The notes: generated from the letters alone by a model not told the origin. Shown: positions 30,931 through 40,077, counted from the stretch's first letter. The stretch: DNA of 64,000 bases from Planctomycetota bacterium (GCA_027493525.1 JAOSKN010000002.1:372001-436000), one strand, 5' to 3'. A program made the numbers and translations.

Positions 30931-32300
30931 ATGGCAACTGAATGGTTTTACACACAAAACGACGAACAACGCGGCCCGGTTGACGACGCCGAATTAAAGC
31001 GCTTGACGAGCATTGGCGTAGTTGCGCGCTCGACCCTGATCTGGCGCGCCGGAATGGGCGAGTGGGAAGCCGCTGAAAAGGCTTGTGCGGGCATTTTTCC
31101 GTCGCCGCCCCCGTTGCCAAAGCCTGCGGCCGTCCCACCTCCGATCCCTAATCGCCCAACCCCGCCGCCGGTTCCTGGCCAGGCCGGGCCACGGCGCACG
31201 CTCCGGTTTGAAGCAACGCCTACACCCATTAAAGGCGGACCACCGCCGCCGCCTGCGCCGCCGGAGCAGCCTTCGCCGGCGTCCAACAGTCCCGAACCCC
31301 AACCCAAGCAGGCTCCGGCCCTCGCTATCTGCTCATTTCGATACAGGGCGCGCTGATCGCCTTGGCGGTCGCCTGCGGTGCCGGGGTCATGGGGAGCCTG
31401 GGCGGGGCCGTAAACAGCTTGCCGGTCTTCGCGCTATTCTTCTTGATCACCATGATTGCCGGATTGAGCGTATTGGTGCGAGGCGGAATACTGATCTTCA
31501 AGGGCTGGCAAAGCCTTCCCATGAAATACCGCACGGTCTCGCCGTCATCGACATGGTTGCTGCTGGTACCAATCTATAATCTGTACCAAATTTTCGTTTC
31601 GACGGTTGGGCTATCCCGTCAAACCAACCGCGCCTTCAAGGACCGCAACCAATCCGGGATCGCGCCGGAAGGGCTGGCCATGGCCGTGAGCATTGCCTGG
31701 GTCGTCGGGACGGTCGGCCCGCTGGTGTTCACGCAGATCTGGCTCTTGTACTCCTTCTTCGTTGCCCAAATCGTTCTCGCCGGACTTTGGATCATCGAGC
31801 AGGCGCGCGCGACTAACACGCTCAACGGCCACACCGTGGCGGCAGAAGACTTCAAACCCTGGTGGTTCGGTACAGTGGGCGCCGGCGGGCTTGCTGTTTT
31901 GATTGCCGTGGTTTCCGGCGTGGCGGAGAGTGCGGCCAAGGCCGCGCCTGTACCGCCAGACGTGACCATGCCGGGGCCCATCCTCGACGACGGTGGCAGC
32001 AGAGATTACGCACCCCAAGCGCAGCCGCAGCCGTATCCGAGGTCCCAGAACAGTGGTTGGCAATACACTGATCAACCCCGGCAGCCGGCGGGCAACTCGG
32101 GATTCTCGAATACGCAGAACAGCGGGCCGAAAACGTGCACTTCATGCGATGGATCCGGGACTGGTCCATTCTCATGTACGCATTGCGACGGCACCGGCAA
32201 ATCCGGTACTGGGAGTTTCAAGTGCTCGTTCTGCAAGGGCCGCGGGTTCCCGCCATGCTCTCGATGCAACGGGACTGGCCAGACGCGGTCATCTTGGTAG
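30931..32300 (+). CDS. GYF-domain membrane protein with DnaJ-like zinc-finger tail, one frameshift
   Basis: The first frame starts at ATG 30931 after GGAGGG with a GYF_2 domain (EWFYTQNDEQRGPVDDAELK, about residues 4-50), followed by a long Pro-rich linker. It stops at 31356, but from about 31320 the neighbouring frame continues RYLLISIQGALIALAVACGA into several membrane helices (FALFFLITMIAGLSVL, LVFTQIWLLYSFFVAQIVLAG), then a Gln/Pro linker and a C-terminal tail of four CxxC-G motifs (CTSCDGSG, CTHCDGTG, CSFCKGRG, CSRCNGTG) like the DnaJ zinc domain. One base change would join them into about 456 residues. GYF domains bind proline-rich ligands, so self-interaction with its own linker is possible. 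Function is unknown. Confidence 0.65.
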
Positions 32301-32386
32301 TCGGCGCGATTTTGATGACCTTCGGCGCCGAGTTGAGCGAATGGTTAAGCAGAAGGAATAACCGCCACCTGAAAGGGGAAGAAGAA

Positions 32387-32812
32387 ATGAAACCGCGTTT
32401 TGAAGGAGTCCTGGTACTGCTTTTGTTGGTCGGATGTGGAAGCGGCGATAGGCCAGCCGATCCTTCCCAGCCGAAGCTGACACCGGGTGCTACGCCAACG
32501 CAATCCACCTCGACCCCCGCCCCCGCGGCTCAAAACGAACACGCCCTTGGCGCTAATCCGGCGGTCGAAACCACAGACCCGGTTGCGAAAGCCATAGCCA
32601 TCTACGAAAAGAACAAGTACACGCAGAATCAGGAGCGGGCGGCTCGGATGGCCCTTCGTCAGTGCGGGATAGACCTCGACTCGGAGGCAGCGAAAGACTT
32701 CTACAAAGCCGTTGGGCTTGAACAATCCAAAGGTAAAGTGCCGGGCCAGAATACCTCAGCTACAAACCTGTCCAATCCAGAGGGCGGGTTTAATGTGCCA
32801 GGTAGTAAGTGA
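32387..32812 (+). CDS. Putative lipoprotein
   Basis: 141 residues from ATG 32387 (GGGGAAG upstream). The N terminus FEGVLVLLLLVGCGSGD is a lipoprotein signal with lipobox LVGC; acylation at Cys would anchor it to a membrane. A Pro/Thr-rich linker follows (TPGATPTQSTSTPAP), then a small helical domain (VAKAIAIYEKNKYTQNQERA). No family is recognised. It follows the GYF-membrane gene by 87 bases in the same direction, so both may act at the envelope. Confidence 0.6.
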   Translation: MKPRFEGVLVLLLLVGCGSGDRPADPSQPKLTPGATPTQSTSTPAPAAQNEHALGANPAVETTDPVAKAIAIYEKNKYTQNQERAARMALRQCGIDLDSEAAKDFYKAVGLEQSKGKVPGQNTSATNLSNPEGGFNVPGSK

Positions 32813-32910
32813 CGTAAGCCGCACGGAATCGTTTGCGGTGGTGCCTTACACCAACTCGTCCTATTCACCCCGACTTTGTATCTGATGCGCCAATTCATTA
32901 GAGGTGAGCC

Positions 32911-33033
32911 ATGTCCAATCCAAGAGACAAGAACGATACTGGTAGTGGTATTTGGTGGCTGATCTTCATTGTCTTCATGCTGTTCTTCCTGCTGAATCGA
33001 TGCGGTGGTCACGTGTATCCCTGGAACCGATGA
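32911..33033 (+). CDS. Small membrane protein (40 aa)
   Basis: ATG 32911 follows GAGGTGAG. The 40 residues consist of a charged N terminus (MSNPRDKNDTG), one hydrophobic helix (IWWLIFIVFMLFFLL) and a short tail RCGGHVYPWNR. It is a convincing single-pass membrane miniprotein in a row of envelope-related genes. No family is recognised. Confidence 0.5.
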   Translation: MSNPRDKNDTGSGIWWLIFIVFMLFFLLNRCGGHVYPWNR

Positions 33034-33058
33034 TCGAAAGCTTGGGAGGTATCTACGC

Positions 33059-33202
33059 GTGAAATTTATTAGCCAAATGTACGATAAATTAGCCGACTAC
33101 CTTACATTCGAGGAATTGGTTTTTGTCGATACGTTCCTCATCGTAGGCGGGGCGGCAGCCGTGTTTTACTCAGGGAAGTGGGTGATAGATCTCTTTCTAT
33201 GA
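33059..33202 (+). CDS. Small membrane protein (47 aa)
   Basis: GTG at 33059 is preceded by GGGAGG at a usable distance, which favours it over upstream codons. The product has an amphipathic N terminus and one membrane helix (DTFLIVGGAAAVFYSGKWV). It lies 25 bases after the previous miniprotein and is likely co-transcribed. Function unknown. Confidence 0.5.
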   Translation: MKFISQMYDKLADYLTFEELVFVDTFLIVGGAAAVFYSGKWVIDLFL

Positions 33203-33245
33203 AGGCCTGGGCTTCGCTTGTCCCGAAGCCCAGGCCAGACCCTTA

Positions 33246-33785
33246 CTATTTCAGCCTATTGCGCAGGAGGCGCTTTACCTTCGATTCAAGCTCGATCCTG
33301 AGCAGTTCACCAGCCGCGAATTTGGCCTGCAGATCAGCCCGCTGCGCATCGTCGGAAACCTGAACCAGCAATTTGATCGTATCCCAGGAGATGCCTTGGT
33401 TAATGGCTTCCTCCAGATTCTCAAGCGAATACTTCTCGTAGAAGGCCTTTGCAGCCCGGATGTCTGCCGGGTCACGCTGCAACGCATGGGCGAATTCCTT
33501 CAGCGTCCGTTTGCCATAGGTCTGCTTGTCCTTCTCCAAGGTGGTAGCGAAGCGGCCAAGGTCATGGTGGTATACCAACACCTGCCGGTAAGCCTCCGTC
33601 TCGTCATCCCGCATCCGGGCAACGCGTGCCTCATAGGGCGGAAGAGACGAGTAGTCTGCCGCGAGGCACACATCGGGGGCGCCGTGGCAACCGTGGGTCG
33701 CGCACGCATAGTCGCAACGGCCGACCTCGGGATTCGTACACACCACTGCGTCCTCCCTGTTGTCGTGCTGCTTTTGGTCTTTCAT
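33246..33785 (-). CDS. Hypothetical protein with N-terminal Cys/His cluster
   Basis: 179 residues from the ATG at 33785, which has an AAGGAG site (longer frame exists upstream but lacks one). The N-terminal part contains CTNPEVGRCDYACATHGCHG and DVC, likely a zinc- or metal-binding knot. The rest is helical and charged (TLEKDKQTYGKRTLKEFAHA, KFAAGELLRIELESKVKRLL). It is not recognised. It is the first downstream neighbour of a wHTH gene and the DNA polymerase in the same direction, suggesting a role in the element's replication or control. Confidence 0.6.
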   Translation of the reverse strand: MKDQKQHDNREDAVVCTNPEVGRCDYACATHGCHGAPDVCLAADYSSLPPYEARVARMRDDETEAYRQVLVYHHDLGRFATTLEKDKQTYGKRTLKEFAHALQRDPADIRAAKAFYEKYSLENLEEAINQGISWDTIKLLVQVSDDAQRADLQAKFAAGELLRIELESKVKRLLRNRLK

Positions 33786-33820
33786 GGTGTTCTCCTTTTT
33801 CTTGTGCCGGGTGGGATCTG

Positions 33821-34225
33821 CTAGTCCGCCACGGCCGGGTTTTGGTGTACGTCGAGCAACGTAACTCGCGGGCATCGGCCATTTGCCCGGTTGGCCGCAA
33901 TCAGGCCTGCCGCCTGGAGGAAGTCAAGCGCTCGGTATGCCGCTTTACGGCCAACGTTGAAATGGACCAGCGTAGCCTGGGTGAGCTTTACCTCGGCCTT
34001 ACCGGTTAGCCCTGCTTGAAACCAGATCGCCAAGCCCACCGTGAGCGCCTTCCCCGGCAATGCTGCTGCCCTGGTCAACCAAGGAAGCGGAATCGGACCG
34101 CGCAGGAACATTTCGCCGTGACGGTGACGCGGCGGGCGGGTCCGGCGCTTGACGATGGCCGCGAGATCCACATGGGCTTGGGCCGCCAGCGTTTTGGTCA
34201 AGAGGTCAGGGGGTCCCTTACCCAT
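33821..34225 (-). CDS. Winged-helix-like DNA-binding protein of the element
   Basis: 134 residues from ATG 34225. Its start overlaps the last 8 bases of the polymerase gene (ATGGGTAA), so translation is coupled. The segment LTGKAEVKLTQATLVHFNVG followed by RKAAYRALDFLQAAGLIAAN looks like a winged helix-turn-helix with recognition helix and wing, ending RVTLLD. It may be a replication initiator-like or regulatory factor that works with the polymerase. The family is not identified with certainty. The longer upstream reading (to 34276) is less likely because of the coupling. Confidence 0.6.
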   Translation of the reverse strand: MGKGPPDLLTKTLAAQAHVDLAAIVKRRTRPPRHRHGEMFLRGPIPLPWLTRAAALPGKALTVGLAIWFQAGLTGKAEVKLTQATLVHFNVGRKAAYRALDFLQAAGLIAANRANGRCPRVTLLDVHQNPAVAD

Positions 34226-36044
34226 TAGAGATACCCTTACAAGATATAAGATTAAGCGGGTGTCCCACGCCGCCACAGGTTCCTATCCCGTGGTGGGACA
34301 GGTGGGTGTCCCGCATCGGGACAGGTTCTAAACGGCTTAGGATGCCCATGACGCGGCCCCACATCTCGACGCCGCGCTTGTCCATGTAGCGGTCGGGGTG
34401 CATGACGATCTTCGCATCTGTACGCAGTTCGAGGCCGCCCAGAACGATTCGGCTGGCCTCGGCCATGCACGCCTGCATCCGCGCGACCTCAGCGTCGATT
34501 TGGGTGATGGGCGCTTCTATCAGGAACGCGTCGTGGACCGGCGCACAGACCCGGATGCCGCGCTCGGTAGCCAGACAGGCGGCCAGGCGCATCATCTCCG
34601 CGCCGTTGGCCTGCATCGCGAAGTTCGCCAAGCTGCGGGGATTAGCACCTGGGCCGGCGTGTACGAGCCAGCCGAATACCGTGTGCAGATGACCGCGCAG
34701 CATCGCATGGTCTACGGCCGCCTGGCTCCACCTCCAGTAGACCGGATAGGTGCGCCGGTGGAGTTCAAGTAGCTGCCGAGCATCAGCGACGTTACAGCTG
34801 AGCCGCAGCGCCAGCGACTCGGCGCCCATGCCGTACTGGACGGCGAGGATGCACTGTTTGAAGCGTTCGCGGATATCCCCGTGGGACTCTTTAGTCGCAT
34901 GCTCGGGTATGGCGCCAGCCTGCTTCGCGAAGGCAAGATAGGGATCGCCGCTGAGGTACGCCGCAAACATGGCCGGGTCGCTAGAGAGCGCGGCGGCGAT
35001 GCCAAACTCTTGTTGTCCCCAGTCGATGTACGCGACTGCCCTGCGCGCGACCGGAGCGATCAGGCCGCGCAACCAGACGGACGGCCCGAAGATAAATTTT
35101 GCGTTGCTGGGCTGGTTGCGGCCGGTCTTTGAACCGAAGGCCGAGAGCATGCAGCGATTACGGCCATCGGGGCCGACAGCTAGGTCGTTGAGTCTCAGGC
35201 TAGAAAGCGCGTGCCGAAGTTCTCGGATCGACCAAAGTAAGGGAAACGCCTTGGCCATCGAACGAAAGGTGTCGTCGTCGAGGGCCGGTGACCCTGATGG
35301 CAGGTACGGCCACGGAATGTCATTCGCGGCAAGGAACTGCTCGAAGCGATCCACCTTGAACGTGATGCCGTCGAAGAGACCGTAGTTGCAGCGGACGTCA
35401 TCAACCAGGGCGCAGCGAATACCGCTCCATTTTCGACGCAGGCGGTCAAGGGTCCCAACATCGATGGGAATTCCGATGCGTTCCATGCGCGCCGCTGCGG
35501 TCATGTACCTGCCGCGCAGGAGGGCTCGGGGTAGATCAATCTTGGGTAACATCGCCGGCAGCAGCTTCGCGAGTGCGTCCACGTCTGACTGGCAGTAATC
35601 GAGCAGCGCCGCCTTCTCGGCCAAGGTAAACGGCCCGCCGCGCATGGCCAGCGCCCGCATTTCCTCCTTCTCGACGGCGGCGAGGGCGTCGAGTCCATGG
35701 TAGATGAGCGCGCCGAGAAGGCCTCTGCCGCTGGGGACGGCCAAGCCGCTGGTGCTGTTTTTGAACTCGGCGCACAGGTCCAGGACTCGCGCCGGCATGG
35801 GCCAATCGAGTTCGAGGAAGCATCCAAGCTCCGCGCTGGCGTAGTAGGCGACGAAGAGGTTCTCCTCGTCGATCGGAAAGGGCGGCGCCTTGAGCGAACG
35901 CAGTTCGTCGGCATCCAACCGCAGCAAACGACCGGTGTGGAACTCGCGGGCAACCATGCAATGCGGTTCTGGCCGACCGCCATCCGGCTGCCGGTACTCA
36001 AAGTCCAGCAGCCGGATGGCGCGGAAGTCATGCAAAGCAGCCAC
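34218..36044 (-). CDS. Family A DNA polymerase of the mobile element
   Basis: 608 residues, much shorter than chromosomal PolA (about 900). The N terminus IRLLDFEYRQPDGG has the DxE of the DEDD 3'-5' exonuclease, with LDYCQSDVDALAKL supplying a later motif. The polymerase motifs are A: AYIDWGQQEFGIAAALS, B: RERFKQCILAVQYGMG, C: ICAPVHDAFLIEAP, following MLSAFGSKTGRNQPSNAKF. All catalytic acidic residues seem present. There is no 5'-nuclease domain. Such stand-alone enzymes replicate phages and some plasmids. It lies 3 bases after an unknown gene (36048-36686) and overlaps the wHTH gene. It implies the island can drive its own DNA synthesis after excision. Confidence 0.85.
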   Translation of the reverse strand: MAALHDFRAIRLLDFEYRQPDGGRPEPHCMVAREFHTGRLLRLDADELRSLKAPPFPIDEENLFVAYYASAELGCFLELDWPMPARVLDLCAEFKNSTSGLAVPSGRGLLGALIYHGLDALAAVEKEEMRALAMRGGPFTLAEKAALLDYCQSDVDALAKLLPAMLPKIDLPRALLRGRYMTAAARMERIGIPIDVGTLDRLRRKWSGIRCALVDDVRCNYGLFDGITFKVDRFEQFLAANDIPWPYLPSGSPALDDDTFRSMAKAFPLLWSIRELRHALSSLRLNDLAVGPDGRNRCMLSAFGSKTGRNQPSNAKFIFGPSVWLRGLIAPVARRAVAYIDWGQQEFGIAAALSSDPAMFAAYLSGDPYLAFAKQAGAIPEHATKESHGDIRERFKQCILAVQYGMGAESLALRLSCNVADARQLLELHRRTYPVYWRWSQAAVDHAMLRGHLHTVFGWLVHAGPGANPRSLANFAMQANGAEMMRLAACLATERGIRVCAPVHDAFLIEAPITQIDAEVARMQACMAEASRIVLGGLELRTDAKIVMHPDRYMDKRGVEMWGRVMGILSRLEPVPMRDTHLSHHGIGTCGGVGHPLNLISCKGISNG

Positions 36045-36047
36045 CCG

Positions 36048-36686
36048 CTACACCTCCCCGCGGAGGCGCTTGAGCACGGGGTGGTCGAAGCTGTCGATGA
36101 AGCGGTCCCGGAACGCGGTCTTCAAGATCTGATCAAACGGGACCACCGGCCATTCCGGTGCCGGGATGGCGGCCTCGGTGGTGAAGACTTCGTAGGCACC
36201 CAAAGACATGTTGGAAACCACCCTGACCCACCGACCAGACGCCATGGTGGCGGCTTCCAGAGCGCTCCGGCTCCACTCATCGATTCGGCCATCGGGGCCG
36301 GGGAGACGAAGAGGCCACAGGAACAAGACACCCTGGCGATTGAGCGCAGTGAACAACGCCCTCGGCCCGAAGGTGGCCTCGGTGGCCAACTCGGGCCAAA
36401 GATCGGGCTCCACGAGGTAGATTTCCCGATCCTCCTTCAGTTCAAGCAGACCGGTCTGCAACCTGTAGTCCTCCTGGGGATGCACCTGCACCCACCATTC
36501 CCTCGGGGGCTTGCGGATCGGAACGGTGACCAAGGCCTTCTTGACGCCCAACCCGGCAGCGAAGTCCTGCGAGAGGCGCAGACGACGCGGATCGAACGGG
36601 TTGTTGGGCGGCGGATCAGCCGACTCCGCGGTGGGCACTTCCTCGGGCTCTTCGCCGGGTACTTCGGTGGCGATCAACTTATCCAT
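36048..36686 (-). CDS. Hypothetical protein upstream of element DNA polymerase
   Basis: 212 residues with a strong GGGAGGTG site before the ATG. The N-terminal 35 residues are acidic and Pro-rich and probably disordered (EEVPTAESADPPPNNPFD). The remainder is a folded domain with many aromatic residues (PPREWWVQVHPQEDYRLQTG, REIYLVEPDLWPEL, GVLFLWPLRLPG). No family recognised. It is tightly joined to the polymerase gene (3-base gap) and is therefore likely a replication-associated protein of the element. Confidence 0.65.
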   Translation of the reverse strand: MDKLIATEVPGEEPEEVPTAESADPPPNNPFDPRRLRLSQDFAAGLGVKKALVTVPIRKPPREWWVQVHPQEDYRLQTGLLELKEDREIYLVEPDLWPELATEATFGPRALFTALNRQGVLFLWPLRLPGPDGRIDEWSRSALEAATMASGRWVRVVSNMSLGAYEVFTTEAAIPAPEWPVVPFDQILKTAFRDRFIDSFDHPVLKRLRGEV

Positions 36687-36930
36687 GAATCACCTCCCAA
36701 TGGGGCCGCCCCGTCCGCCGGGTGAGCGCGCCTGGCCGGAAGGCCTGGAGCACGGCGGACGAGGACGGCCTAGATTTTCTTGATTGCGCCGGAATGCAGG
36801 GCGCGCTCACGTGGGCAACCAACCACAGGCGAGCGCTTAGAATTCGTTAGACGAATCTACTTTCGCATCGTGACTATAACTCATTATTTTGAAATGGGTT
36901 ATCTATCGTAGATGTAGATCTTTGTAGAAA

Positions 36931-37728
36931 TCATGTAGATTGACCGCGACGCTTCTTGCGGCTTGGGGCGCACCCCTTCACCCAGCCTATCTCCCTTTCG
37001 AGCACCCATGCTTCAGCTCCCTTGCGCGCGGCCCCAAGGGAAGCGCGTATGCCCTTCCAGGCACGATAAACGTTGGTGATCTGGTAGCGCTTCTCCGCAG
37101 CGCTCTTGTTCATGCGCAGCTTTGGTTTCGAGCAGAGATTCTCAAGCAGGCGGTGTACGTCGGCGCTACGTGGCAGGGCGACCTCCGAACCGTCAATCCA
37201 AAGATGTACGCATGACCCATCGCTAATCTCTTCGATTTCAAACTCGAAGCGTAGCTTTTCCGCAGGGCATTCGTGCCCTAGATCTTTGCCCAACCTTCGC
37301 TGAATGACGTTGCGAAGCTCATCCAGGCGCCGCTGATCGGGGACGATACAGTCAAGCACGCGAACTGCGGTGGATTCAAAGATCTCAACGTGGCTTTCCT
37401 CCGGCACATGCTGAGCAAAAAAAGAGTTAGTGTGTTCAGACACTAGGTATCGACTTCCGCGCCGTGTCACCCGATACCGGAAAACGTCGTCTTTATTCGG
37501 CCTACGCCGATCCAAGATAGATAGGAAAGCAAGTTGAAGCGCTAGAGCCATCAATTCGGGCGAATACCCAGCATCGTGCTTCATGCTTTCTTCAAAAATT
37601 TCCTGTAGGAGTTTTTGATATGGCTTGGTCCACCTGTCTTTAATTCGGTCCAAAGCGACCAGTATTGAAGGCCTTTCGGGAGATTCTCCCTCTTGGCTAG
37701 TAGCACGACGCTTGGTCTTCTTGCTCAT
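36931..37728 (-). CDS. Hypothetical protein
   Basis: 265 residues from ATG 37728 after GGGGGAA; an upstream frame to 37788 lacks a better site. It begins with a basic stretch (MSKKTKRRATSQEG), followed by an alpha/beta region with LRNVIQRRLGKDLGHECPAE and IEEISDGSCVHLWIDGSEV, and ends with a very basic tail (SRKKRRGQST). Not recognised. The basic ends suggest nucleic-acid binding. GC content is lower than in flanking backbone genes. The 200 bases downstream (36700-36930) hold no gene. Confidence 0.55.
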   Translation of the reverse strand: MSKKTKRRATSQEGESPERPSILVALDRIKDRWTKPYQKLLQEIFEESMKHDAGYSPELMALALQLAFLSILDRRRPNKDDVFRYRVTRRGSRYLVSEHTNSFFAQHVPEESHVEIFESTAVRVLDCIVPDQRRLDELRNVIQRRLGKDLGHECPAEKLRFEFEIEEISDGSCVHLWIDGSEVALPRSADVHRLLENLCSKPKLRMNKSAAEKRYQITNVYRAWKGIRASLGAARKGAEAWVLEREIGWVKGCAPSRKKRRGQST

Positions 37729-37987
37729 TGTTCCCCCATTAGGCAATGACGTCTCCCATGCACTGGTCATGGGCATCCGTATAGCCAAATTGCTTTCCCA
37801 AAAGCGTTACCATCACCCGAATACCGGAAGGTTTGATCCAGTTTGCACAACGCCGCAAGTAGCGGCAACTCCCACGTACTCCAAAATTCTGCCAGGCGCG
37901 TGTCTGGCGCGAATACCAACTTCCCCATTTCAAGAGGGGGGCCCGCCATGGCTCGTCTTCCCCCCCCTCGCCCCCGGGGGGCGCGGC

Positions 37988-38003
37988 GGGGGGGGGGGGG
38001 GGG
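37988..38003 (+). repeat. Run of 16 G within a G/C-only stretch
   Basis: From about 37960 to 38025 the sequence is almost only G and C, with an uninterrupted G16 at 37988-38003 after CCCCC-GGGGGG. The coding frame that follows (38025 on) has lost its start here. Such a run can stall polymerases, fold as a quadruplex, or mark a bad assembly join. Confidence 0.8.
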
Positions 38004-38024
38004 TGGCGGGGCGGCGGGGCGGCG

Positions 38025-38465
38025 CTCCTCGAAATCGAGGTCAGCGACGTTGACAAGCCGGAAGCAATCCAGGCCCGCATCCGCGAGTTGTACGACCTGC
38101 TCAACCGGAGCATCGACGAGCAGATCAGCGCGGCCACCGAGTCCAACGGCCAAGCCGCAACCGACAGCAACAATCACGAGTCGGGCGGTAACGACCAGCA
38201 TAAGGCCCAACCAACACGACGCGCCGGTCGCCCTTCGCCGACGCGCGCCCAATACCGGCGCAATGGCAACGGCAACGGGAACAGCAACGGTCGGCGCCGA
38301 GTCGGCTCCACCGACGCGCAGCGCCGTGCGATTTTCGCGCTTTGCCGCGAGCAGGGCATCGAGATGGCCGACGTACTCGCCGATTTCAATGTCACCGATG
38401 CCCGCGACCTGAGTGTCATGGATGCGTCGAAGTTGATCGATGACCTGAAGGCGCGCATCGCCTGA
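38025..38465 (+). pseudogene. Element backbone gene, 5' end lost at the G-run
   Basis: The frame 38025-38465 reads LLEIEVSDVDKPEAIQARIR, then ELYDLLNRSIDEQISAATES, a low-complexity Asn/Gly linker, and a C-terminal domain RRAIFALCREQGIEMADVLA with ARDLSVMDASKLIDDLKAR. It looks like a real, conserved-type protein, but no start codon or ribosome site precedes the homologous part because the G-rich run interrupts it. An ATG at 37948 is in another frame. Either the G-run hides a frameshift or the 5' end is missing. It stands 75 bases before the nuclease gene, and may be its partner. Confidence 0.5.
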
Positions 38466-38539
38466 ACCCTCCATCGCTCCTTGCTTCTCGACTTCTCTCC
38501 GCCCTTATCACACTGCCCAATAGCTAAAGGAGGAACCTA

Positions 38540-39382
38540 ATGCCGATTCACACGGCAGCCGCGCTGCCGTCCATCCGGGCGGCGGCCGGCCAGCTCGACC
38601 ATCTCTCATGGTCGGGCATCACGACCTACAACCAATGCCCGAAGCGGTTCAATTTCCGCTATCTCGAAGCGGCTCCGGAGGAGCGCAAGTCGGCCGCCCT
38701 GATCTTCGGGGGCGCATTCCATCGCGCCGCCGAAGCTGTTTTCCAGGCGCGGTTGGAAGGCCGGGCGCTACCCGACCTGAACACGCTGATGGCAACCTAC
38801 ACCACCGCGTGGAAGGAGGAGGCCGATCAAGCCCCGGAGATCGTCTACGCCAAGGGCGACGACGAGATGACCTTGGCCGACCTGGCCGGCCGCATGATCG
38901 CGGCATTCGTCGAACACGCACACCAGGAAGCCGTCGCCAACCCGCAACGCCGCATTCTGGCGCTCGAACACGCCGACCGGTTCCGGCTGCTGCCGGAGAC
39001 GCCGCCGCTGGAGGCCCGGCTGGATGTGTTGGAACTCGACGGCGAATGCCTTTTGGTGACGGAGATCAAGACGAGCAAGAGCCGGTGGAACGACCAGAAG
39101 GTTGCCGAAGCTCTTCCGCAACTCGTGGTATACGCCCATGCCCTGCTGCCGCTCCTGCGCGATGTGGGCGCGAAGCGCATTCGGCCGACCTTCTTGATCG
39201 TCACAAAAGCGAAAAAGCCGGTCGTCCAGGTGATCGAGCCGCTGGCCAGCCAGAGGGATGTGCTGCGCCTGCGCGAGCAGGTCGCAGATGTCTGGAAGGG
39301 CGTCCGTGCCGGCGTGTTTCCGGCTCGTGAAGGCTGGTGGTGCGGAGCCTGCCCGTTCCGCACCTCCTGCCAGGGAAGGTGA
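38540..39382 (+). CDS. PD-(D/E)XK nuclease, Cas4/AddB-like with Fe-S cysteines
   Basis: 280 residues after AAAGGAGG. The catalytic set is GGAFHRAAE (GxxxH), LDVLELDG (Asp) and VTEIKTSKSR (ExK). One Cys near the N terminus (YNQCPKRFNFRY, about residue 33) and three at the end (WWCGACPFRTSC) form the 1+3 cluster that holds a 4Fe-4S centre in Cas4 and AddB nucleases. The enzyme likely resects DNA ends. No cas genes are nearby, so it is probably a replication/recombination nuclease of the element, as in many phages. Confidence 0.85.
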   Translation: MPIHTAAALPSIRAAAGQLDHLSWSGITTYNQCPKRFNFRYLEAAPEERKSAALIFGGAFHRAAEAVFQARLEGRALPDLNTLMATYTTAWKEEADQAPEIVYAKGDDEMTLADLAGRMIAAFVEHAHQEAVANPQRRILALEHADRFRLLPETPPLEARLDVLELDGECLLVTEIKTSKSRWNDQKVAEALPQLVVYAHALLPLLRDVGAKRIRPTFLIVTKAKKPVVQVIEPLASQRDVLRLREQVADVWKGVRAGVFPAREGWWCGACPFRTSCQGR

Positions 39383-39385
39383 GCC

Positions 39386-39754
39386 GTGACACTATGGCAC
39401 AATCTGTGGGAAGCGGTGAAGGCCGTGCTTCCTGATGCAAGACACGTAACGGGCGCATGCCTTCGAGAGGTGGCCGATCCGACGCTGGAGCGCGCCGAGG
39501 CGCGCGCCAGAGCGCTCCTGGACCACGCCGCCGAGCATGAGCACGCCCTGTTGGAAGACGGAGAAGCCCGCGCGCATCGAGTGGTCGAAGACGTGGACCA
39601 TCGCCTGTCCGTGCAGCGCGAGCAGTGGTTGGATCGAACCGAAAAGATCACGCGCCGGTTCGTATTGCGCGTGCTCCTGGTTGGGCTCGTCCTGGTCGGC
39701 GCAGCAGGCGCCGTAACCGTCATCGTCGTCTGGGCCAGCCAGCACGTGAAGTAG
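39386..39754 (+). CDS. Hypothetical membrane protein with coiled coil
   Basis: 122 residues from GTG 39386, 3 bases after the nuclease stop, so coupled. The first 90 residues are charged and helical (ERAEARARALLDHAAEHEHA), followed by one C-terminal membrane helix (VLLVGLVLVGAAGAVTVIVV). It is a tail-anchored-type protein. No family recognised. Co-transcription with a nuclease may mean it anchors DNA processing at the membrane, but that is speculation. Confidence 0.6.
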   Translation: MTLWHNLWEAVKAVLPDARHVTGACLREVADPTLERAEARARALLDHAAEHEHALLEDGEARAHRVVEDVDHRLSVQREQWLDRTEKITRRFVLRVLLVGLVLVGAAGAVTVIVVWASQHVK

Positions 39755-39837
39755 GTCCCCGAACAATCCCGTACTCGTCTGGCTCCGCGCCCTGTGGCGC
39801 GGGCATCCTCGTTTACATCCACGCACAGGAGAACGCC

Positions 39838-40059
39838 ATGCAGGCCGAACTGCTCGAACACGTAGAACCGTCGCGCCGAGACCGGCTGTACCGCGAGATC
39901 AAGCGGATCGTCGATGAAGTGGAAGCGGTGGACCGCGCACTGGAACCCATCGGCGAAGCGATGGCGGTAGACGAAGCCCTCGGCGAGATCACGGACCTGA
40001 TCCTGGACGAACTGCGTCACGGCAAGCGCAAGAGCCGCAGGATGGCCGTCGCTGCGTAA
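39838..40059 (+). CDS. Small hypothetical protein
   Basis: 73 residues from ATG 39838 with AGGAG six bases upstream. It is helical and charged (RLYREIKRIVDEVEAVDRAL) and ends in a basic tail (RHGKRKSRRMAVAA). Not recognised. It lies in the backbone run between the nuclease/membrane pair and the DNA ligase. Confidence 0.55.
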   Translation: MQAELLEHVEPSRRDRLYREIKRIVDEVEAVDRALEPIGEAMAVDEALGEITDLILDELRHGKRKSRRMAVAA

Positions 40060-40077
40060 TCCATCCCTTCCTAAAAG

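Noticed and set aside
37767..38474. A minus-strand frame with long proline runs
   Set aside because: The prolines are only the translation of the G-run; no start site and no family.
38540..39382. A CRISPR-Cas locus, because of the Cas4-like nuclease
   Set aside because: No cas1, cas2, effector genes or regularly spaced repeats are present anywhere in the window.
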